Positions 1-7,194 of a stretch of 64,000 bases of DNA are shown here, piece after piece; position 1 is the stretch's first letter; each line of letters starts with the position of its first letter. Both the position numbers and the translations under genes were made by a program. The stretch is from Streptomyces sp. NBC_01224 (GTDB lineage Bacteria; Actinomycetota; Actinomycetes; Streptomycetales; Streptomycetaceae), in assembly GCF_036002945.1 (NCBI RefSeq), contig NZ_CP108529.1, positions 5,265,001-5,329,000 of the forward strand, given 5' to 3'. The notes under the pieces were generated by a model, which was not told the origin of the DNA, did not search any database, and was given only the letters and a program-made list of their open reading frames with translations.

Positions 1-292
1 CGGCCAGCGCCTCGTGGATGCCGTCGACCGCGACGAGTTCGGAGTCCACGGCGGCACGGTGGAGGTCCTCGAAGCGCTGCTGCCAGACGGCGGACTTGCC
101 GGGCAGGTGGTCCTCGATCAGCGCGCCGATGGACTTGTTCGACCGGCCCACGAACTTCTCGATGACCTCTTCCGCCGTCAGCGGCCACCCCAGTTCGGCG
201 CCCACTTCGATCTGGATGCGCACGGCGATGCGTTCGCTGTCGACGAGTACGCCGTCGCAGTCGAATATGACGAGTTCAGGAGGAGTGCTCAT
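1..292 (-). CDS. HAD-superfamily phosphatase, partial (window edge)
   Basis: The gene starts at the ATG at 292-290 and runs off the left edge, so only about 97 N-terminal residues are present. The nucleophile motif DCDGVLVDS (Asp11, Asp13) near the N-terminus is the HAD signature, and the following helical cap region resembles the beta-phosphoglucomutase/phosphoglycolate phosphatase subgroup. Such enzymes are cytoplasmic Mg-dependent phosphatases or phosphomutases acting on small sugar or glycolate phosphates. The substrate cannot be told from this fragment. No strong ribosome binding site precedes the ATG. Motifs II to IV lie outside the window. Confidence 0.8.
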   Translation of the reverse strand, partial: MSTPPELVIFDCDGVLVDSERIAVRIQIEVGAELGWPLTAEEVIEKFVGRSNKSIGALIEDHLPGKSAVWQQRFEDLHRAAVDSELVAVDGIHEALA

Positions 293-588
293 CCGGCCAG
301 GATAAAGAAGCCTGCACTTCGACAAAGGCGGGATGAGCCCGGCGGCGCGGGCAGGGATGGCGCTCGGCATCGTCCGCATCGGGCACGAGTGCCGTGTGAG
401 GGGGTGTCATGCAAAGCATCCATCGGTCCAGGTGGGCAACTACCGGTGCATCGGCGGCCGGACGGCCGTGAAGTCTTCTCGGCGAGGCCGGGGCGAGCCT
501 GCCGATGACGGCCGCCATGGTGGAACCCTGTGTTTCCCCAAGGACGCAGCCGGCTTCGTCTCATGGCTGTGACGATCGCGACGGCTGT

Positions 589-1344
589 CTATCCGTGGTC
601 TGGGCTTGGTTGGGCGGTGTCGTTCGAGGTTGTTTCGGGTTTGGTGTGGAGGACTTCGCGGGCCTGTTCAGCGGCGCGGGTGATGCTTTCGCTGATGAAG
701 TCGAGGAAGCGGGCGATGTTCTCCAGGCGGGTGGCGGCGGGGGTGTGGGGGCCGAGGATGGCGACGCCTTGGCGTGCGGTTTCGACGAGCTGGTCGTTGG
801 ATCGGGCGCTGGCGATCGTCGCCTGGTAGAAGAGTTCGTCGTCGACGACGTAGCGGTCGCGGCGGCGTTCGTCGCGTTCTCGGCGGACGAGGCTCTGGCT
901 CTCCAGGAAGGCGATCGCTTTGGAGATGGACGCCGGGCTGACCTGGAGGCGCTGGGCGAGTTGGGACGCGGTGAGGCTGCCCGCGTCGGTGGTGAACAGG
1001 CAGGTCAGCACCCGGGCCGTCATCTTGGTCAGGCCCGAAGCCATGAGGACGGTGGTGAACGTCTCCTCGTACTCGGCCACGGCCTCGGCGTCGCGTCCGT
1101 GCGGCTGGGGGACCGACTCCGGCCCTCGGGAGGAGGCGGGCCTGCGCCGGTGGGCGCGGCGTTCGGTGGCGCGGTGGGCCAGGTCGGCGCGGTAGGCGGT
1201 GGGGCCGCCGTTGCGCATCACCTCACGCGTGATTGTCGAGGTCGGACGGTCGAGGCGTCGGGCGATCTCGGCGTAGGGGAGGCTGTCGGCCAGCCCCAGC
1301 GCGATCTGCTGACGTTCCTGCTGGGTGAGCCTGCCTCCCGGCAT
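589..1344 (-). CDS. IS30-type HTH plus MarR/GbsR-type transcriptional regulator
   Basis: A 251-residue protein with two putative DNA-binding parts. Residues 1-45 form a helix-turn-helix like that at the N-terminus of IS30 transposases (RLTQQERQQIALGL, then an EIARRL helix). Residues about 95-165 form a MarR-like winged helix (LTASQLAQRLQVSPASISKA, then VRRERD). The start at 1344 is chosen because AAGGAG lies 7 bases upstream; the frame is open further upstream but without a better site. It is divergent from the DUF4097 gene at 1584, so it probably controls that gene and itself from the palindrome-rich intergenic region. The effector is unknown. The double-HTH layout is known from other actinobacterial MarR-like proteins. 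Confidence 0.82.
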   Translation of the reverse strand: MPGGRLTQQERQQIALGLADSLPYAEIARRLDRPTSTITREVMRNGGPTAYRADLAHRATERRAHRRRPASSRGPESVPQPHGRDAEAVAEYEETFTTVLMASGLTKMTARVLTCLFTTDAGSLTASQLAQRLQVSPASISKAIAFLESQSLVRRERDERRRDRYVVDDELFYQATIASARSNDQLVETARQGVAILGPHTPAATRLENIARFLDFISESITRAAEQAREVLHTKPETTSNDTAQPSPDHG

Positions 1345-1411
1345 CGCGATCTCCTTGGTGATCCTTCGTGGCGGTCCCTGAGCCCCCCCACTATAGCGTT
1401 CACTTCTCATC

Positions 1412-1517
1412 CATTGCAATGATCAGAGCAATTGTCGTTGCGTTGTCCTCCAGGCCGTTGCAACAGTTTATCTACTCTGACCTGCATGAATATCGAGCCT
1501 GTGCAACAGATGTGTTG
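1412..1517. promoter_or_regulatory. cluster of three short palindromes between divergent regulator and DUF4097 gene
   Basis: Three inverted repeats lie between the divergent genes: CATTGCAATG at 1412-1421, GTTGCAAC at 1457-1464 and CAACA-N4-TGTTG at 1504-1517. The first two share the core TTGCAA; all carry CAA/TTG ends. The region is clearly more AT-rich than its flanks. They are reasonable operator candidates for the divergent MarR-type regulator, but binding is inferred only. Confidence 0.45.
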
Positions 1518-1583
1518 TCAGGGTTTGGAAAGCAACGTAGCGTTTCCGGTGTCAGAAACAATGAACGAGCACGGGAGAGCACG

Positions 1584-2249
1584 ATGCAGAAGTTCGACAC
1601 CCCCGCCCCCATCTCCGCCGTCCTGGACATCCCCGCCGGACGCATCCAGTTCATCGCCGCAGACCGCGCCGACACCACCGTCGAGGTCCTGCCCGCCGAC
1701 CCCTCCAAGAGCCGCGACACCAAGGCCGCTGAGCAGACCACCGTCGCCTACGCCGACGGCGTCCTGCGGATCACGGCCTCGACCCCCAACAGCCAGCTCT
1801 CCGGCCCCTCCGGATCCCTGGAGGTCACCGTCCAGCTGCCCGCCGACTCCCGCATCGAGGCCAAGGCCGCCAGTGCCGAGCTCCGCGGCGTCGGACGCCT
1901 CGGCGACGTCGCCTTCGAAGGCGCGTACCGCCAGATCAAGATCGACGAGGCCGCGAGCGTCCGCCTCGCTGCGATCGACGGCGACATCGAGGTCGGCCGG
2001 CTCAACGGCCCCGCGGAGATCAGCACCGCAAGGGGCGACATCCGGATCGCCGAGGCCGTGCGCGGCACGGTCGTGCTCCGCACCGAGTCCGGCGACATTT
2101 CGGTCGCCGCCGCCGCCGGTGTCTCGGCCGCCCTGGACGCCGGCACCGACTACGGCCGCGTCAGCAACGCCCTCAAGAACGATGGCACCGCCGAACTCGA
2201 CATCCGCGCCACCACCTCCCGCGGCGACATCACCGCCCGCAGCCTCTGA
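1584..2249 (+). CDS. DUF4097-family beta-strand repeat protein
   Basis: A 221-residue protein of short repeating beta-strand units (for example SAELRGVGRLGDVAFEGAYR, followed by IDGDIEVGRLNG and TESGDISVAAAAG), the DUF4097 pattern of a right-handed beta-solenoid. No signal peptide or membrane segment is visible, so it is probably cytoplasmic. The ATG at 1584 is chosen over an in-frame start near 1368 because the homologous fold begins here and GGGAGAG lies just upstream. It is divergent from the regulator at 589-1344, a pairing often seen in Streptomyces. Its stop is followed by a good GAAGGAGCA sequence but no intact downstream gene; a Tn3 remnant lies there instead. Function unknown. Confidence 0.85.
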   Translation: MQKFDTPAPISAVLDIPAGRIQFIAADRADTTVEVLPADPSKSRDTKAAEQTTVAYADGVLRITASTPNSQLSGPSGSLEVTVQLPADSRIEAKAASAELRGVGRLGDVAFEGAYRQIKIDEAASVRLAAIDGDIEVGRLNGPAEISTARGDIRIAEAVRGTVVLRTESGDISVAAAAGVSAALDAGTDYGRVSNALKNDGTAELDIRATTSRGDITARSL

Positions 2250-2348
2250 AGGAGCAGAACCAGGACTATCCGGCCGGGCCCACCGCGATCGAGATCCTCT
2301 CGGTCGTCGCCGAGGACGCGGCCGTCCGTCCCGAGGGACCCGCGATCC

Positions 2349-2507
2349 ACGGGTGTTCCGGAGCACGACTGCGTTGATGGCCGGGCCGAGCGCGCCGAGC
2401 CGATCCTCCATTCCGTCGCGGTACGCCCGGTGGATGGTGCCGCGCTTGCCGTGGCACACGTCGCGGGCCGGCTTGTGGCGGGACTCTTGCGCGGTGAGCT
2501 GGCGGTT
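2349..2507 (-). mobile_element. Tn3-family transposase C-terminal remnant
   Basis: About 53 codons on the minus strand read like the C-terminal end of a Tn3-family transposase: NRQLTAQESRHK, DVCHGKRG, then AYRDGMEDRLGALG and AINAVVLRNT. Intact relatives carry a nearly identical block, usually ending in VLWNT followed by YxDAA. Here the similarity stops after NTR and nothing else of the roughly 1000-residue transposase is seen. This is a fossil. It occupies the space where the gene downstream of the DUF4097 gene would be expected. Confidence 0.6.
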
Positions 2508-2554
2508 GCTTCGCGGCCGGCCCGGCCTCCGCGAGGCGTTCGGCAAGCTGCTCC

Positions 2555-3121
2555 CTAGCGGGGGACGAAGCGGTCGACCAGGAGCGCGAGGCGGTCGGGG
2601 ACCCGGTCGGCGGGCAGGCGTCCGGCGCGGGTGAGGGTGACCAGTCCGTGCAGAGCGGCCCAGAACGTCTCGACGAACAACCCCGGTTCATCGGGGTGTG
2701 CGTGGTCGACGAGCGGGTCCAGCAGGGCCTGGAACGCCTCGCGCAGTGGAGCGGGCGTGGCATCGTCGGCGAAGGGGAGGCCGTTGTCGAGGCTGAACAT
2801 CGCGTCGTACAGGGCGTGGTTGCGCGCGGCGAAGTCGGTGTAGGCGCGGGCCAGTGCGGCCACCGCCTCCCGGTCGGCGGGCCCCTCCGGCACCGCGGCG
2901 CGCAGCGCGGTCGTCAGCTCGGCGAACCCCTCCAGCGCGACCGCTGCCACGATCTCGTTCTTGCCCCGGAAGTGGCTGTAGAGCACGGGCTGGCTGTACT
3001 CGATCCGCTCGGCGAGCCGGCGCGTGGTGACGGCGTCCCAGCCGTGGGCCTCGGCGAGTTCGCGGGTCGTGGAGACGATCAGTCTGTGGCGGTTGGCCCG
3101 CTTGCGTTCGTGTACTGACAT
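2555..3121 (-). CDS. TetR/AcrR-family regulator
   Basis: A 188-residue one-domain repressor type. The N-terminal TetR helix-turn-helix spans about residues 10-55 (WDAVTTRRLAERIEYSQPVL, then YSHFRGKNEI). The C-terminal ligand domain has the FxALHGLVTL pattern of the TetR_C_33/WHG class. The ATG at 3121 is supported by the position of the HTH. Immediately upstream are two copies of a 13-bp palindrome, and the next gene, a short DUF1772-type membrane protein, is divergent. The usual inference is autoregulation plus control of that neighbour. Ligand unknown. Confidence 0.88.
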   Translation of the reverse strand: MSVHERKRANRHRLIVSTTRELAEAHGWDAVTTRRLAERIEYSQPVLYSHFRGKNEIVAAVALEGFAELTTALRAAVPEGPADREAVAALARAYTDFAARNHALYDAMFSLDNGLPFADDATPAPLREAFQALLDPLVDHAHPDEPGLFVETFWAALHGLVTLTRAGRLPADRVPDRLALLVDRFVPR

Positions 3122-3130
3122 GACTCGATG

Positions 3131-3194
3131 CTAGCGCCGCTAGACAATCGAGCGATGGCATGTCTAGCATTGCGTCAGAACCTAGCGCCGCTAG
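3131..3194. promoter_or_regulatory. duplicated 13-bp palindromic operator
   Basis: CTAGCGCCGCTAG occurs at 3131-3143 and again at 3182-3194, 51 bp apart, with a TCTAGC half-site between them (3163-3168). Both copies lie between the TetR start (3121) and the DUF1772-type start (3210). The pattern is that expected for the operators of the adjacent TetR protein. Confidence 0.65.
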
Positions 3195-3209
3195 GTCAGC
3201 CTTTGGGGC

Positions 3210-3602
3210 GTGGAGTTCGCGGTGGCGGTGTTCGTGAACCCGATCCTCGACCGGCTTCCGAACGACGGCGGGGTCGAAGCCCGCAGCGACGGGGCGCGTG
3301 TCCTGGGCCGGGTGATGCCGTTCTGGTACATCGGCTCGGTCGTTCTCGGCGCGGTGTGGTCCACGCTGACGTGGGGCGACGCGGGCGCGTCGCTCGTCGC
3401 CGCGGGCGCAGCGCTGCTCGTGGTGAGCGTGGTGATGTCGATCCTGCTGCTCGTGCCGATCAACTCACGCGTCGCGAGCTGGTCACAGGAAGGCGTGCCC
3501 GCGGACTGGAAGCAGCAGGTGGGGCGTTGGGACCGGTTCCACTACGTCCGTGTGGGCGTCATCGTGCTCGCCTTCACGCTGTTCGCCGTGGCCCTCGTCT
3601 AG
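3210..3602 (+). CDS. DUF1772-type membrane protein, probably 5'-truncated
   Basis: A 130-residue frame beginning at GTG 3210. Two membrane helices are clear (WYIGSVVLGAVWSTLTW, then VAAGAALLVVSVVMSILLLV) with a third at the C-terminus, typical of DUF1772/anthrone-oxygenase-like proteins. Family members I know have about 20-30 further residues, including a first helix, before the VEFAVAVFVNPIL motif where this frame begins. An in-frame TAG inside the second palindrome (3192-3194) blocks any extension. There is no good ribosome binding site. Either the gene is N-terminally truncated or it is an unusually short variant. Confidence 0.55.
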   Translation: MEFAVAVFVNPILDRLPNDGGVEARSDGARVLGRVMPFWYIGSVVLGAVWSTLTWGDAGASLVAAGAALLVVSVVMSILLLVPINSRVASWSQEGVPADWKQQVGRWDRFHYVRVGVIVLAFTLFAVALV

Positions 3603-3984
3603 GGGCGTCGTTTCCGGGAGCACGACCGCCGGCCCGCCCCTCGGCAGGATGCTGTTGGCGCATTCGAGGCCTGGCGTGACGTCGGTCTCCAAGACCCGGT
3701 TGTGGTCCTGGAGACCGACGTTGTCGTTCGGGGCGGGGGTACGGGGCGCCGAGGGCGGCCGCAGGCTGCCCCTCTCAGGGGCGCGGGGCCCACCCGGGGC
3801 ATCCCGTCACCGCGTTCCAGGGAGTAGTTGTTCTCGCAGGTCAGACCCCATATCAGCGTCCCAGCATCCCGGATCTCCCGCTCCCGCTTGTCCCCGCGAT
3901 CCTGGAACGGATTGTCTGTTGCCGAGCCGGACGGAGAACGCCGACCGGCCGCGAATCGCCACCACGCACACCACGGGGGAACCC
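3603..3984. other. gene-poor stretch with a perfect 12-bp inverted repeat (3679-3721)
   Basis: No convincing coding region is seen. The only structure is ACGTCGGTCTCC at 3679-3690 and its exact reverse complement at 3710-3721, with an inner GACC/GGTC pairing in the loop. It lies 76 bases after the DUF1772-type stop and could be that gene's terminator; no T-run follows. The rest probably holds the promoter of the lipoprotein gene at 3985. Confidence 0.4.
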
Positions 3985-4701
3985 ATGAAGCTCAGTCACA
4001 CCAGCGCGACGTTCCTCGCCGGCCTCACGCTGGTCAGCGCCCTCGCTCTGACCGCCTGCAACGGCAACGACGGCAGTACGGACGCGGTGCCCGCCGGCTC
4101 CTCTTCCAGCGCCTCGACGGGTGGGAACGGCGGCTCCGGCAGTGGCGAATCGGACCAGGGCTCCAGCGGCAGCAGCAAGGGAAGCGGCACCGGAAACAGC
4201 AGCAGCGGCGGCAACAGCAAGGAAAGCGGCAACGGAGGCACCGCCGCCGGCACCGGCTCCAACAAGCAGTCGGTCGGCATCTGCCGCAGCGACGAGCTGG
4301 AGATCAGCGCCGCCGACAACACGACCGACAAGGAGGAGGGCGTCGTCACCGTCCAGTTCAAGAACGGCGGCGGCCGCGACTGCACCATCAGCGGCTTCGC
4401 CGGCGTCGACCTGAAGACGGCATCGGGCGACACCATGTCCGCGGAACGCAACGGCGACAAGCCCCGCCCCGACGTCCTCAAGGACGGCGAGTCCGCCGCC
4501 TTCAACATCACCTTCCCGGTCAACAACACCGGCGGCTCCGGCGTGCGCGTGTCCAAGATCCTGGTGACTCCGCCGAACGAGACGAAGACCGTCACCATCG
4601 CCTGGCCCGCGGGCTCCCTCCCGGCCGACAACCCGGACTCCCAGAGCCGGCCGATCCGGATCAGCCCGCTCGGCAAGGTCAGCGACTCCCCCGCGGGCTG
4701 A
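3985..4701 (+). CDS. DUF4232-type lipoprotein
   Basis: A 238-residue secreted lipoprotein. The signal peptide ends in a lipobox LTAC with Cys25 as the lipidated residue. Residues about 27-95 form a low-complexity Gly/Ser/Thr linker, and the C-terminal domain (from about residue 97) carries two Cys (in GICRSDE and RDCTISG) in the DUF4232 pattern, an Ig-like fold of unknown role common in Streptomyces. The ATG at 3985 follows GGGGGAACCC. The protein should sit on the outer face of the membrane. A hairpin follows the stop. Confidence 0.85.
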   Translation: MKLSHTSATFLAGLTLVSALALTACNGNDGSTDAVPAGSSSSASTGGNGGSGSGESDQGSSGSSKGSGTGNSSSGGNSKESGNGGTAAGTGSNKQSVGICRSDELEISAADNTTDKEEGVVTVQFKNGGGRDCTISGFAGVDLKTASGDTMSAERNGDKPRPDVLKDGESAAFNITFPVNNTGGSGVRVSKILVTPPNETKTVTIAWPAGSLPADNPDSQSRPIRISPLGKVSDSPAG

Positions 4702-4710
4702 CACACGCGA

Positions 4711-4750
4711 GTGCCCCCTGCGGCCAGGGAAACGCCCTGGCCGGGGGCAC
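4711..4750. terminator. hairpin between convergent genes
   Basis: GTGCCCCC pairs with GGGGGCAC and, inside that, GGCCAGGG pairs with CCCTGGCC around a 5-base loop, with a 3-base bulge. It lies just after the lipoprotein stop (4701) and before the stop of the convergent gene (4828), so it probably ends both transcripts. Confidence 0.65.
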
Positions 4751-4827
4751 CGGGAGCTCACCGCGTTGCGCAGAGTGCTGGACTTCCTGCCACGGCAATC
4801 CAGCAGGGGGGTGGGGGCCGGCGGGCC

Positions 4828-5595
4828 TCAGCGAAGGCGTGAGGAGGACAGGATCGAGGCCAGGTGAGCCACGACCATGACCCAGGTGATGGCCGCGATG
4901 GCCAGCACCGTGACCTGGGTCGCCTCGATGCTGCCCATGAACAGGTCGACCACGGCAACCGCCAGCAGGACGAGGGAGGCCTCGATGCCGTTGGTGATCC
5001 GATGGATCTTGAAGGCCGACGCCAGCCGTCGCGCCGAGGCGAGCCCCGCCGACCGCGGCCGGGTCGCCTCGTCGTCGGCGAGCGGCAGACCGCGGCGGTA
5101 GCGTGCGACATCCACCAGGTCGGTGGACGCCTTCAGCAGGACGACTCCGAGTGCCGCCGCGAGTCCCACCGACACCCAGAGGTCCGAGGAGCCGCGCGCC
5201 GCCCGGAAGCCGGCCCCGATCATGAGCGCCGCGTCCGCCAGGTAGGCCCCGAGCCGGTCGACGTAGATGCCCGTCGCACTGTTCTGCCCCTTCCAGCGCG
5301 CCACTTCGCCGTCCACACAGTCGAAGAGCAGGAACAGCTGGAAGAGCACCGCCGCGAGCACGGCCCCGGTCAGGCCGGGTATGAGGAGCGCGAAGCCGGA
5401 CGCCACCCCGCACACCACCATCGTCCAGGTGAGCTGATCGGGCGTCACGCGCGTACGCACCAGCTGCCGGGTGGTCCGCAGGGAGATCCGCCGCATGTAC
5501 AGGCGGCCCGCCCAGTGCTCCCCGTTACGGCTCTGAAGCTTCGCGTTCGGCTGACAGACCTCACGCAGCTCTGCCAATGCCGGAGCACTCGTCAT
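4828..5595 (-). CDS. CDP-alcohol phosphatidyltransferase-family membrane enzyme
   Basis: A 255-residue polytopic membrane protein. The family motif is present as DCVDG-EVAR (Asp92, Asp95, Gly96, Ala99, Arg100), then Gly109 and Asp113. The fourth canonical aspartate, expected at residue 117, is alanine, with the next Asp at 121; I recall the same DR(L/V)GAYL pattern in related Streptomyces proteins, so it may be a subfamily trait. Family members transfer a phospho-alcohol from a CDP-activated donor to a lipid or polyol. Start at 5595 is supported by GAAGGAACGTC. The alcohol acceptor is unknown. It is convergent with the lipoprotein gene. Confidence 0.82.
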   Translation of the reverse strand: MTSAPALAELREVCQPNAKLQSRNGEHWAGRLYMRRISLRTTRQLVRTRVTPDQLTWTMVVCGVASGFALLIPGLTGAVLAAVLFQLFLLFDCVDGEVARWKGQNSATGIYVDRLGAYLADAALMIGAGFRAARGSSDLWVSVGLAAALGVVLLKASTDLVDVARYRRGLPLADDEATRPRSAGLASARRLASAFKIHRITNGIEASLVLLAVAVVDLFMGSIEATQVTVLAIAAITWVMVVAHLASILSSSRLR

Positions 5596-5661
5596 GACGT
5601 TCCTTCACCCACCTGTCCCGTGGCCCAGCAGTGATCACCACAGGGTAGAGACCCCACTTGT

Positions 5662-6618
5662 TCAGGCCGACAGGAGGTGCGGCTCGTCGGCTGTGCAGTC
5701 GTGGCAGTTGCCTGGGACGGGGGAGCGGAAGGCGCGGTCGCAGCGGTCGCAGTTCTGGAGCGGGGCGGGCTGGTAGGCGGGAGTGATCGGAGGTGGGAGG
5801 AGGGCGATGAGGCGGTGCCTCAAGAATTTGGCCGGGAATCTGAGGGGCTGGGGGAGGTCGTTGGTGAGGGCCTGGCGGACGGCGGCGGGCGTGGTGCCGC
5901 GTTCGAACCAGGTGGCGACGGCGGGGGCGAGGTGGCGGATTTCGCGTTCGGTGAGGGTGATGTGGGGTGTGTGGCGGTGGAGGTCGGTGAGGAGCGCGGT
6001 GGCGGCGTGGAGGAGTTGGGGGAGGGGTTCGGTGGGTTGGGGGAGTGGCGGGTGCGGGGGCTTGGGTGCGGTGGGGGCGGGGACGTAGGGGGATGCGGGG
6101 GTTACGGCTGTGGGGGCCGGTGCGGGTGTCTCGGGGGTCGGTGGTGCGGGAGTGACAACCGGTGCCAGGGCGGGGGCCGGGGCAGCGACCGGGGCTGGGT
6201 GAATGGGTTTGGGGCGCCGTCTGGGGGCCGGGACGAGGTGGGCGTCGGTGGAGCCCGGTTGGTTGTACGAGCAGGTGCGGGTGACGACGCGGCCGTTGGG
6301 GAGGCGTTCGCGGGTGCGGCGCAGGTAGCCGTGGACTTCCAGTTCGCGCAGTGCTGCGGCGATGCGGGCCTCGCTGTCCGGGAAGCGTTCGGTGAGGGGT
6401 TTGATCCCGACCTTCGTCCCGGCGGGGAGCGACTGGATGTGGGTGGCGAGGCCGATCGCGAGGAGGGAGAGCTCATGGTGCTGGGCGAGGTGGTTGCCGA
6501 CGACCGTGAAGTGGCTGGTGTGGCGGGAGTTGATGTGTACGACACCGGATGACGGCGTGGCGTCCCCGCGAACGGGAGACGCGGCGCGCGAGGGCGCGCT
6601 AACCTGCTGGGTATCCAT
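5662..6618 (-). CDS. helix-turn-helix protein with Pro/Ala linker and C-terminal zinc ribbon
   Basis: A 318-residue protein. An N-terminal winged-helix domain (about residues 25-115) contains SLLAIGLATHIQSLP, DSEARIAAALREL and GYLRRTRERLPNGR. A long Pro/Ala-rich linker follows (about 130-215). The C-terminal domain contains LTEREIRHLAPAVATWFERG and AVRQALTNDLP and ends in a CDRC-x12-CHDC zinc-binding pair. This architecture is common in Streptomyces and annotated only as helix-turn-helix protein; the C-terminal half resembles replication-initiator-like helical domains. Start at 6618 is chosen at MDTQQ, with AGGAAG about 13 bases upstream. No functional partner is evident nearby. Confidence 0.75.
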   Translation of the reverse strand: MDTQQVSAPSRAASPVRGDATPSSGVVHINSRHTSHFTVVGNHLAQHHELSLLAIGLATHIQSLPAGTKVGIKPLTERFPDSEARIAAALRELEVHGYLRRTRERLPNGRVVTRTCSYNQPGSTDAHLVPAPRRRPKPIHPAPVAAPAPALAPVVTPAPPTPETPAPAPTAVTPASPYVPAPTAPKPPHPPLPQPTEPLPQLLHAATALLTDLHRHTPHITLTEREIRHLAPAVATWFERGTTPAAVRQALTNDLPQPLRFPAKFLRHRLIALLPPPITPAYQPAPLQNCDRCDRAFRSPVPGNCHDCTADEPHLLSA

Positions 6619-6948
6619 CGGGAAGCGTTCTCTTCCTCGGTGGTCAGGCCCTCGATCGGGATTGCGAGTCCCGGCCGGGGGCCGACGCATGTTTGCGGTT
6701 GTCGCGGCGAGCATATGCCAGCCAACCGCTCTGAAATCCAGCTCAGTTGGCAAACCTCACCCGTGTGAGTGACGGGCCTTTGGTTGAGGCCGGGGGAGGG
6801 GTTTGGTTGGGAAGTTCCTTCTTCCCAAAGCCTTTAAAGCCTTTACGTCGGGGGCCGCCGCGTCGCGGTCGACCGGGTCGCGGCGCACCGGGTCGCGGCT
6901 GTCGCGATCCGGTGCGGGACCAGGTGTACCAGGCGGATCGGGCCGCGC

Positions 6949-7194
6949 TCAGCCCTGGCGCGCGTACGAGACGAAGGCGGACCAGGTGGCGGGGGCGACG
7001 TCGAGGTGGGGGCCCTGGACGTTCTTGGAGTCGCGGATGTGGATGGTGGTGGGGCAGGTGGCGACCTCGACGCATTCGCCGCCGCCGCCACTGCTGTAAC
7101 TGGACTTGCGCCAGTCGTAGGCGACCTCGATGCAGTTGCCGCCTTCGCCGTCGCTGTGGCTGCTCTTGAACCAGTGCAGTTGCTCGGTGTTCAT
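6949..7194 (-). CDS. DUF397 protein with duplicated motif
   Basis: An 81-residue protein that carries the DUF397 signature twice: WFKSSHSDGEGGNCIEVA and WRKSSYSSGGGGECVEVA, followed by the single RDSKN and WSAFV elements. Most DUF397 proteins are 60-70 residues with one copy. Its start codon overlaps the stop of the XRE gene upstream (ATGA at 7194-7191), so translation is coupled. XRE(DUF5753)/DUF397 pairs act together in Streptomyces development and antibiotic control (WhiJ/AbaA family and Scr1/Scr2 in S. coelicolor); the exact role here is inferred. Confidence 0.88.
   Translation of the reverse strand: MNTEQLHWFKSSHSDGEGGNCIEVAYDWRKSSYSSGGGGECVEVATCPTTIHIRDSKNVQGPHLDVAPATWSAFVSYARQG

Noticed and set aside
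505..1422. 305-residue plus-strand frame opposite the MarR-type gene
   Set aside because: Its composition (Gly/Val-rich) is the antisense shadow of the minus-strand regulator, which has a real family and ribosome binding site.
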